From Chryseobacterium culicis (GTDB lineage: Bacteria; Bacteroidota; Bacteroidia; Flavobacteriales; Weeksellaceae), in the NCBI RefSeq assembly GCF_002979755.1, contig NZ_PCPP01000005.1, positions 202,214 through 266,213 on the forward strand: a stretch of 64,000 nt of DNA. The letters run 5' to 3'. The translations under genes and the position numbers were made by a program. Each line of letters starts with the position of its first letter. Positions within the stretch are counted from its first letter, which is position 1. A model generated the notes under the pieces. It was not told the DNA's origin. It did not search any database and worked only from the letters and a program-made list of their open reading frames with translations. Shown here piece by piece: positions 8,511 to 15,711 of the stretch.

Positions 8511-9242
8511 ATGAAATGTGCAATTGTAACAGGAGGCTCCAGAGGAATCGGGAGAGCAATCTGTATAAAACTGGCTGAAGAGAAAAACTATCACATCTTA
8601 ATCAACTACGCTTCAAACGAAACGGCAGCAAAAGAAACTCTGGCTAAAGTACAAGAACTTGGATCTACAGGAGAAATTCTTAAATTTGATGTAGGGAATA
8701 CCGAAGAAACACAGGCTGTTTTAACGGAATGGCAGGAGAAAAATCCTGACGCAGTGGTAGAAGTGATTGTCAATAATGCCGGAATCACAAGAGATGGTCT
8801 TTTTATGTGGATGCAGAAAGAAGACTGGAACAATGTGATCAATACAAGCCTTGACGGATTTTTCAATGTGACCAATTTCTTTATCCAAAAACTGCTTCGT
8901 AACAAATACGGAAGAATCATCAATATGGTTTCTGTATCCGGAGTAAAAGGAACCGCTGGTCAAACGAATTATTCTGCAGCAAAAGGGGCATTGGTAGGCG
9001 CTACAAAAGCTCTTGCTCAGGAAGTTGCCAAAAGAAATGTTACCGTAAATGCAGTAGCTCCTGGTTTTATCAGAACAGATATGACTCAGGAATTTAATGA
9101 GGATGAACTGAAAGCAATGATTCCTGCCAACAGATTCGGTGAAGCAGAAGAAGTGGCAGATCTTGTCGCATTCTTAGCATCTAAAAAATCTTCTTACATT
9201 ACAGGAGAAGTGATTAATATTAACGGAGGAATTTATTCATAA
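8511..9242 (+). CDS. 3-oxoacyl-ACP reductase, FabG-like (polyene ketoreductase)
   Basis: A 243-residue short-chain dehydrogenase. The NADP loop TGGSRGIG is at 7-14, NNAG at 88-91, and the catalytic Ser141/Tyr154/Lys158 set is in place (YSAAK). It would reduce the beta-keto group after each condensation, as ApeQ does in aryl polyene synthesis. It lies 82 bases after the lyase and one base before the ketosynthase ATG (9244), so the two are almost certainly co-translated. It is a pathway paralogue of housekeeping FabG, hence no gene symbol. Confidence 0.9.
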   Translation: MKCAIVTGGSRGIGRAICIKLAEEKNYHILINYASNETAAKETLAKVQELGSTGEILKFDVGNTEETQAVLTEWQEKNPDAVVEVIVNNAGITRDGLFMWMQKEDWNNVINTSLDGFFNVTNFFIQKLLRNKYGRIINMVSVSGVKGTAGQTNYSAAKGALVGATKALAQEVAKRNVTVNAVAPGFIRTDMTQEFNEDELKAMIPANRFGEAEEVADLVAFLASKKSSYITGEVININGGIYS

Positions 9243-9243
9243 C

Positions 9244-10464
9244 ATGGAAAATAGGGTTGTAATTACCGGAATGGGAATTTATTCCTGCATCGGGACATCT
9301 TTAGAAGAGGTCAGGGAATCCCTATATCAAGGAAAATCCGGTATTGTTTTAGATCCGGACAGAAAAGAATTTGGTTTCAGGTCTGGCCTTACAGGAGTTG
9401 TCCCAAAACCTGATCTGAAAAACCTTTTAAACAGACGCCAGCGTGTCAGTATGGGTGAAGAAAGCGAATATGCTTATCTGGCAACCATGGATGCATTGAA
9501 ACAGGCAAATCTGGATGAAGAATTTCTGGATTCTCATGAAGTAGGAATCTTATACGGAAATGACAGCGTTTCTCAGGCTGTTGTAGAATCTATTGATATT
9601 GCCAGAGAAAAAAAAGATACTACATTGATGGGGTCAGGAGCGATCTTCAAATCAATGAACTCTACAGTAACAATGAACCTTTCCACGATTTTTAAGCTGA
9701 AAGGAATCAACCTTACCATCAGTGCAGCATGTGCAAGCGGTTCCCATTCTTTGGGACTGGCTTATATGATGATCAAGAATGGTTTTCAGGATATGATTAT
9801 CTGTGGAGGAGCTCAGGAAACCAATAAATATTCTATGGCTAGCTTTGACGGATTGGGAGTATTCTCCGCCAGAGAAGATGAACCCACAAAAGCTTCCAGA
9901 CCTTTCGATGCAGAAAGAGACGGATTAATTCCTAGTGGCGGTGCTGCCAGCCTTATTGTGGAAAGCCTTGAATCTGCTCAAAGAAGAGGCGCTCCGATCA
10001 TTGCAGAAATTATCGGCTATGGTTTCTCTTCGAACGGAGGTCATATTTCAACACCCAATGTGGATGGACCAGCTTTGGCAATGGACAGAGCATTAAAACA
10101 ATCAGGATTAAAAGCTTCAGATATCGATTATATCAATGCTCATGCAACTTCTACCCCCATTGGTGATGCCAATGAGGCAAAAGCCATCTATGAGATCTTC
10201 GGGAGTGAAGTTCCGGTAAGTTCTACCAAATCTATGACCGGACATGAATGCTGGATGGCAGGTGCAAGTGAAGTTATCTACTCAATTCTGATGATGCAGA
10301 ACGATTTTGTTGCTCCCAATATCAATCTGGAAAACCCTGATAATGAAGCACAAAAGATAAATTTAGTGGCAAAAACAAAAAATCAAAAAATTGATGTATT
10401 TTTGTCGAATTCTTTTGGGTTTGGGGGAACCAATTCTGCACTAATAGTTAAAAAATTTGATTAA
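9244..10464 (+). CDS. Beta-ketoacyl-ACP synthase, FabF type (polyene extension)
   Basis: A 406-residue condensing enzyme with the complete Cys-His-His triad: C163 (AACASGS), H300 (NAHATSTP) and H334 (MTGHE). It would condense malonyl-ACP with the growing chain. It is coupled to the upstream reductase (1 base between stop and ATG) and to the ACP five bases downstream. It is one of three catalytically complete FabF-type ketosynthases in the cluster (the others at 23717 and 25908), so roles may be split between starter loading, polyene elongation and alkyl-chain formation. Confidence 0.92.
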   Translation: MENRVVITGMGIYSCIGTSLEEVRESLYQGKSGIVLDPDRKEFGFRSGLTGVVPKPDLKNLLNRRQRVSMGEESEYAYLATMDALKQANLDEEFLDSHEVGILYGNDSVSQAVVESIDIAREKKDTTLMGSGAIFKSMNSTVTMNLSTIFKLKGINLTISAACASGSHSLGLAYMMIKNGFQDMIICGGAQETNKYSMASFDGLGVFSAREDEPTKASRPFDAERDGLIPSGGAASLIVESLESAQRRGAPIIAEIIGYGFSSNGGHISTPNVDGPALAMDRALKQSGLKASDIDYINAHATSTPIGDANEAKAIYEIFGSEVPVSSTKSMTGHECWMAGASEVIYSILMMQNDFVAPNINLENPDNEAQKINLVAKTKNQKIDVFLSNSFGFGGTNSALIVKKFD

Positions 10465-10468
10465 AAAC

Positions 10469-10723
10469 ATGGAAAGGGAAAAAATTGTTGCTATCGTTAA
10501 TGATTTTCTGGTAAACGAATTCGAGGTAGACGGAGACGAAATCAGTAATGATGCCAACCTTAAAAATACACTGGGCTTAGACAGCCTGGATTATATCGAC
10601 ATGGTAGTCGTGATCGAATCCAATTTCGGCGTGAAATTAGGAGAAGCAGATTTCAAGAAAATGGTAACATTTGATGATTTCTATACAACGATTGAACATA
10701 AGATTGCTGAAAAAAACGCTTAG
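10469..10723 (+). CDS. Acyl carrier protein (aryl polyene type)
   Basis: An 84-residue acidic carrier protein. The phosphopantetheine serine is S39 in LGLDSLDY. The longer frame opens with a TTG at 10457 inside the ketosynthase; the ATG at 10469, just after that gene's stop at 10464, is much the more likely start. It would carry the aryl starter and the growing polyene. A second ACP is encoded at 25001-25258, so one may serve the polyene and the other the dialkylresorcinol branch. A long imperfect hairpin follows it before the acyltransferase gene. Confidence 0.93.
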   Translation: MEREKIVAIVNDFLVNEFEVDGDEISNDANLKNTLGLDSLDYIDMVVVIESNFGVKLGEADFKKMVTFDDFYTTIEHKIAEKNA

Positions 10724-10752
10724 TTATTGGGTAAATCTTTATTCTATAAAAT

Positions 10753-10823
10753 GAGCCAATGTAATACTACCACAGTGATTCGCTAACGGACACTTCTAAA
10801 ATGGTAATATTACATTGGTTCTC
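10753..10823 (+). repeat. Intergenic long inverted repeat between ACP and acyltransferase
   Basis: CCAATGTAATACTACCA (10756-10772) can pair with TGGTAATATTACATTGG (10802-10818) with a single G-U type mismatch. Inside the loop AGTG (10774-10777) can pair with CACT (10791-10794). No T-tract follows, so it does not look like an ordinary terminator; an mRNA-processing or expression-balancing hairpin is possible. Confidence 0.65.
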
Positions 10824-10843
10824 TGTTATATTAAACTGTAGAT

Positions 10844-11728
10844 ATGAACAAGTGGAAAGGTAAATCTAAAGGAACAGTACTCGGATACAGAATATTCGTC
10901 TGGTGTATTAGAAATATCGGAATCAAAAGTTCATATGGGGTATTGTATTTTGTAGCAGCTTATTACTCGCTCTTTCAAAAGAAAAGCAACCAATATATTC
11001 TTTATTATTTTCAGAAAAGACTGAACTATGGATCCTGGAAATCCAAAGCCTCCATATTTAAAAGTTACTTTACCTTCGGAAAAGTTCTGATCGATAAAAC
11101 CGCTATTTCTGCCGGACTTAGAGAAAAATACACCTATGAATTTGACGGTATTGAAAACCTCAGAAATCTTTTAGCCGCTAAAAAAGGAGGCGTACTGATC
11201 AGCGCTCATATCGGTAATTTTGAAATTGCAGAGCACTTTTTTGCAGATATAGACTTCGATTGCCAGATCAATCTGGTGACTACAGATCAGGAAGTTACCG
11301 TAATCAAGGAATATCTGGAAAGCGTTGCTGTAAAAGAGAGTAATATCAAGTTTATCTACGTAAAAGAAGATATGTCGCATATCTTTGAGATCAATCAGGC
11401 TTTGTCCAATAATGAGCTTATCTGCTTTACCGGAGACCGCTATTTTGAAGGCTCCAAATATCTGGAAACAGAACTGCTCGGGAAAAGTGCAAAATTTCCG
11501 GCAGGCCCTTTTTTGATTGCCTCAAGGTTAGGGGTTCCCGTAGTATATGTTTATGTAATGAAAGAAAAGAATCTTCATTACCATTTGTATGCAAGAGTAG
11601 CACAGAATATCAAAAACCGTGATTCACAAGGCCTTTTAAATTCTTATGTTCAAAATCTTGAAACCATGGTGAAAAAATATCCGCTTCAATGGTTTAATTA
11701 TTTTGATTTTTGGGATGATATTGATTAA
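10844..11728 (+). CDS. Lipid A biosynthesis-type lauroyl/myristoyl acyltransferase homologue (pigment cluster)
   Basis: A 294-residue protein of the LpxL/HtrB-like family. The catalytic HX4E motif is seen at H122-E127 (AHIGNFE), and the N-terminal region (residues 10-45) contains a hydrophobic membrane-anchoring stretch. Family members transfer acyl groups from ACP to lipid acceptors at the inner membrane. Aryl polyene clusters also carry such acyltransferases, thought to attach the polyene to a lipid. Here it could esterify the aryl polyene to the dialkylresorcinol or build a lipid anchor; the sequence does not decide. Same orientation as the ACP operon. Confidence 0.85.
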   Translation: MNKWKGKSKGTVLGYRIFVWCIRNIGIKSSYGVLYFVAAYYSLFQKKSNQYILYYFQKRLNYGSWKSKASIFKSYFTFGKVLIDKTAISAGLREKYTYEFDGIENLRNLLAAKKGGVLISAHIGNFEIAEHFFADIDFDCQINLVTTDQEVTVIKEYLESVAVKESNIKFIYVKEDMSHIFEINQALSNNELICFTGDRYFEGSKYLETELLGKSAKFPAGPFLIASRLGVPVVYVYVMKEKNLHYHLYARVAQNIKNRDSQGLLNSYVQNLETMVKKYPLQWFNYFDFWDDID

Positions 11729-11903
11729 TTTTTCTATTTTTATCAAATAAAAACGAATAAAAAACTAAAAACCATTAAGATTTACCGAGGTTTAAGATGA
11801 TCAGATCATATTACCTGATACAAATTTCTTTGTTTACTTTACCAAAGTAATCTTTAAATATCTTAAATTCCCTGTTTCTTAATTATTAAAAGCACATTCT
11901 CTT

Positions 11904-13430
11904 TTGAAGAAAGCATACGACATACTTGTAATCGGAAGCGGATTGGGAGGTCTTGTTTCAGCTCTTATTTTGGCGAAAGAAGGCCTGAAAGTATGTGTTC
12001 TGGAAAAGAATAACCAATATGGAGGAAATCTGCAGACCTTTGCAAGGGACAAACTTATTTTTGATACGGGAGTTCATTATCTTGGAGGATTGGCAAAAGG
12101 ACAGAATCTGAACCAGTTCTTTTCCTATCTTGAAATCATGGATGATCTTGAGCTTCAGCTGATGGATGAAGATGGCTACGACAGGATCAGCTTTGGAGAA
12201 GATGAAATAGAATATCCCCACGCTCAAGGATATCAGAATTTCGTAGAACAGCTTTCAAAATACTTTCCCGAAGAAAAAGAAAACCTTGAAACCTACTGTG
12301 AAGAAATCCAGTATGTATGCAGCCAGTTTCCCAGATATCATGTGGTAGGAAAAGATAGCTATAATGAGGAAATCCTGCATCTCAATACCAAAAGATTTAT
12401 TGAATCCGTTACCCAGAACAAAAAACTTCAGTCGGTTTTGCTGGGTTCCAACTTTTTATATGCCGGAGATTCCGAAACCGTACCTTTTTATGTACATGCT
12501 TTAACGGTAAATTCTTATATTCAAAGTGCTTACAAATGTGTAAAAGGAGGAAGCCAGATCTCTAAACTTTTGATCAGAAAGCTTAGGGAATATGGAGCAG
12601 AAGTACATAAGCATTCAGAAGTTTCTGAATTTGTTTTCAATGAGAATAATAAACTGACCTCTGTAAAAACAAAAACAGGAAAAGAATACACGGCAAAACA
12701 ATTTATTTCAAATATAGAAATCCGTTCCACCATTAAGCTGATTGGAGAAGAAAGGTTGAAGAAGTCTTTTCTGAACAGAGTTTTAAGCTGGAAACCGGTT
12801 TCATCATGTTTTAGTATTTATCTGGTTTTAAAACCTCACAGCCTTCCCAACTTTAATTACAACAGATATCACTATTCATCCGAAGAGCAGGTATGGAATG
12901 CATTCCGCTACAGGAAAGAAGCATGGCCGGAAACGTATATGCTTTCATCCACCCCTTCAAAACATCATCCTGAATTTGCAGAAAGCCTTACCGCTATTTC
13001 TTATATGGATTTTGATGAGGTTAAAGAATGGGAAAATACCTTCAACACGGTAGCAGATGAGCATGAAAGAGGAGCAGCCTATGAAAGGTTTAAACTCGAA
13101 AAGACAGAGAAAATGCTTGATGCTCTGGAAAAGAAAATTCCCGGCCTAAGGCATACCATTAAAACAATATATACATCTTCTCCCTTGTCTTACCGGGACT
13201 ATATCGGGAATTTTGAAGGAAATATGTACGGATACATGAAAAGCTCGGAGAATCCTCTTAAAACAATGGTTTCTCCCCGTACCAAAATCGACAATCTGTT
13301 TCTTACCGGACAATCCGTGAATATGCATGGAATTTTAGGAGTTACCATCGGAGCTTTTAATACCTGTGCAGAAATTCTTGGAAAAGAAACGATTGACATG
13401 AGGTTGATACAAATGATTAATAAAAACTAA
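11904..13430 (+). CDS. Phytoene desaturase/carotenoid isomerase-like FAD oxidoreductase
   Basis: A 508-residue flavoprotein of the CrtI/CrtH superfamily. The N-terminal FAD loop is IGSGLGGLVSA (near residues 10-20) with EKNNQYGGNL following; a C-terminal FAD motif lies around FLTGQSVNMHG. In this cluster it may desaturate or isomerise the polyene chain rather than act on carotenoids; no carotenoid genes are nearby. The only usable start is TTG at 11904, giving MKKAYDILVIGSG; no in-frame ATG exists at a sensible upstream position. The 175-base gap before it holds no gene. The C45 lipoprotein gene follows with one base between stop and start. Confidence 0.85.
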   Translation: MKKAYDILVIGSGLGGLVSALILAKEGLKVCVLEKNNQYGGNLQTFARDKLIFDTGVHYLGGLAKGQNLNQFFSYLEIMDDLELQLMDEDGYDRISFGEDEIEYPHAQGYQNFVEQLSKYFPEEKENLETYCEEIQYVCSQFPRYHVVGKDSYNEEILHLNTKRFIESVTQNKKLQSVLLGSNFLYAGDSETVPFYVHALTVNSYIQSAYKCVKGGSQISKLLIRKLREYGAEVHKHSEVSEFVFNENNKLTSVKTKTGKEYTAKQFISNIEIRSTIKLIGEERLKKSFLNRVLSWKPVSSCFSIYLVLKPHSLPNFNYNRYHYSSEEQVWNAFRYRKEAWPETYMLSSTPSKHHPEFAESLTAISYMDFDEVKEWENTFNTVADEHERGAAYERFKLEKTEKMLDALEKKIPGLRHTIKTIYTSSPLSYRDYIGNFEGNMYGYMKSSENPLKTMVSPRTKIDNLFLTGQSVNMHGILGVTIGAFNTCAEILGKETIDMRLIQMINKN

Positions 13431-13431
13431 A

Positions 13432-15120
13432 GTGAAAAAAACTAAAACCATTTATAGATCCCATAAAAGAGCTTTTCTTTACCTTACTTTTTGTTTTTTC
13501 CTCACGGCCTGTGGAATATCAAAATCTATCCGGCATATTCCAGAGGTAAAACAATATGCGCTGGAAGTTCCGACGGTTACCAGAATCAACGACAGTACTT
13601 TTAGCTATAATCAAAATTATCTTACCAAAAATAAACAGCAGCTCTGGGAACTTTATATTAAAGGAAACCCGATACAGCTGGGATATAATAACGGAGCATT
13701 GACTCAAAGCTTAATGCAGAAGCAGGAAAGTATCTTCTTCGCAAAAGTTGAAGGGTTTGTACCCTCAAAATTCAGACAAAGGCTGTTAAGAGGTTTTTTA
13801 AAATGGTACAACAGAAAAATGTATCTGAATGTAAGAGAAGATTATCAGGCAGAATTATATGGTTTAGCACAATATTCATCTGATCAGTATGATTTTATTG
13901 CTCCTAAATATTTAAGGAACCTTTACCTGCACGGTGCTCATGATATCGGGCATGCCATGCAGGATCTTGCTATGGTAGGCTGTACATCTCTTGCCGTATG
14001 GAACGAAAATACCGAAGATGGAGACCTGCTGATCGGAAGAAATTTCGACTTTTATGTGGGAGATGACTTTGCAAAAAATAAACTGGTAGAATTTGTTCAG
14101 CCAGAGGAAGGAATTCCGTATATGTCTGTAAGCTGGCCGGGAATGATTGGTGTGGTTTCCGGTATGAATAAAGAAGGAATTACAGTCACGATTAATGCCG
14201 GGAAATCAAAAATTCCTTTGACGGCAAAGACTCCCATTTCCCTTGTTACAAGAGAAATTCTGCAGTATGCCAAAAATATTGATGAAGCGATTGCCATTGC
14301 TAAAAAAAGAAAAGTTTTCGTTTCTGAATCTATTCTTGTGGGAAGTGCAGCAGACAAAAATGCGGTAATTATTGAAGTTTCGCCTAAAAACTTCGGTGTA
14401 TACAGAGTGCAGAATACCAGCAGGGTTCTTTGTACGAATCATTTCCAGTCTGAAGCCTATAAAGAGGACAGAAGAAATCAGAAACATATTGAAGAAAGCC
14501 ATTCCGAATACCGTTATGAAAGACTTCAGGAGCTTTTACAGGAAGAAAAAAAGATGACCCCGGAAAAGATGGCTTCCATTTTAAGAAACAGATCCGGCTT
14601 AAAAGATGAAAACATAGGCTATGGTAATGAAAAAGCACTCAACCAACTTTTAGCTCACCATGCGGTTATATTTTCACCTCAGAAAAAGCTGGTCTGGGTT
14701 TCTTCAAATCCTTACCAGTTAGGAGAATTTGTATGTTATGATCTGAATGAAATCTTTTCTGACAAACCATTATCGCAAAGTCTGCAGGCAAAAACAAAAT
14801 TGAATATTGCAAGGGATCCGTTTGCCGATTCTGAAGAATTTGAGCACTATGAACAATCTAAAATGCTGGCTAAAGAAATCAATGAGGCCGCAGAAAATAA
14901 AGATATATTGTTGACAGATGATCTTATTCCTCATTATCAGTCTATGAACCCCGATTTTTGGCAGGTGTATTATCAGTCAGGAAAATATTATTTTAACAAA
15001 AAAGAATATTCAAAGGCAAAAGTCGAATTTGAAAAAGCTTTGACGAAAGAAATTACCACAGTTCCTGACAGAAAAAATGTTGAAAAGTACCTTAAGAAAA
15101 CTTTAAAGAAACTGAAATGA
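13432..15120 (+). CDS. C45-family (AAT-like) autoproteolytic acyltransferase/hydrolase, lipoprotein
   Basis: A 562-residue protein. A lipoprotein signal ends at LTAC (C27). The central region resembles the acyl-CoA:6-APA acyltransferase/linear amide hydrolase family (peptidase C45, Ntn fold), whose precursor is cut before a cysteine; the likely nucleophile is C184 in MVGCTSLAVW, followed by LLIGRNFDF. The last ~60 residues look like a TPR-type helical repeat. The start is GTG at 13432, one base after the upstream stop. As a periplasmic or membrane-anchored acyl-transferring Ntn enzyme it is a candidate for forming or cleaving the pigment ester (inference). It overlaps the next gene by four bases. 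Confidence 0.82.
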   Translation: MKKTKTIYRSHKRAFLYLTFCFFLTACGISKSIRHIPEVKQYALEVPTVTRINDSTFSYNQNYLTKNKQQLWELYIKGNPIQLGYNNGALTQSLMQKQESIFFAKVEGFVPSKFRQRLLRGFLKWYNRKMYLNVREDYQAELYGLAQYSSDQYDFIAPKYLRNLYLHGAHDIGHAMQDLAMVGCTSLAVWNENTEDGDLLIGRNFDFYVGDDFAKNKLVEFVQPEEGIPYMSVSWPGMIGVVSGMNKEGITVTINAGKSKIPLTAKTPISLVTREILQYAKNIDEAIAIAKKRKVFVSESILVGSAADKNAVIIEVSPKNFGVYRVQNTSRVLCTNHFQSEAYKEDRRNQKHIEESHSEYRYERLQELLQEEKKMTPEKMASILRNRSGLKDENIGYGNEKALNQLLAHHAVIFSPQKKLVWVSSNPYQLGEFVCYDLNEIFSDKPLSQSLQAKTKLNIARDPFADSEEFEHYEQSKMLAKEINEAAENKDILLTDDLIPHYQSMNPDFWQVYYQSGKYYFNKKEYSKAKVEFEKALTKEITTVPDRKNVEKYLKKTLKKLK

Positions 15121-15482
15121 TCCCCAAATATATAAAACTGCTGTTCTGCATTCCTTTTGTCATTATCATCTGCCATTCCGTGTATTTGTTTACGGTATAC
15201 AGTTCAATCCCAGACACCATCCCTATTCATGGCTATGGAAATATGAAAGACATTGATGGAAGCAAAATATTTCTTATCATGCCAATCCTCATGAATTTGG
15301 TTATTCTTCTCTTTATCTGGCTGATTATCAGAAGACCTGATAAGATAAAATTTACTTTTGAAATCAATGATGACGAAAGAGAAAAAATATACCATATCAC
15401 CCAGCTGGCGCTGGTAATTATTGCCATATTTGCTACCATTATGATGACTCCATTATCATTCTCTGATGTGGTTTACAGATAA
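15117..15482 (+). CDS. Small DUF1648-like membrane protein
   Basis: A 121-residue protein with three predicted membrane segments (about residues 8-26, 48-68, 93-112). The stretch SIPDTIPIHGYGNMKDIDGSK fits the DUF1648 pattern (small integral proteins related to the N-terminal part of SdpI-like proteins). Its function is unknown. The ATG overlaps the stop of the C45 gene (ATGA), so it is translationally coupled and is the last gene of block A. No terminator was found after it; the 229 bases to the M36 gene hold no gene. Confidence 0.75.
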   Translation: MIPKYIKLLFCIPFVIIICHSVYLFTVYSSIPDTIPIHGYGNMKDIDGSKIFLIMPILMNLVILLFIWLIIRRPDKIKFTFEINDDEREKIYHITQLALVIIAIFATIMMTPLSFSDVVYR

Positions 15483-15711
15483 ATAACCATGAAAAAACTT
15501 ATTGCTCTTCAAAATATTATGAAGCATAAGGAAAGATAGATGAATGGGTTTTAAAGATCTATAACATTTTTGAGTAGTTAATAGTGAGTAATACAATTTA
15601 CTGACTTGAATTATTTTTTTAAATAAATAATATGTGATTTTGTAACAATTTAGATCGTTTTTCTACTAACTGTTAAATCTAACGTATTAATATTTGTTAA
15701 AAGTAATCTAA

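Noticed and set aside
8275..8963. Antisense frames across the lyase/reductase junction
   Set aside because: They lie opposite genes with complete catalytic motifs and have no start signals or family features of their own.
10457..10468. ACP start at the TTG inside the ketosynthase gene
   Set aside because: An ATG five bases after the ketosynthase stop gives the normal ACP length; the extra four residues are not needed.
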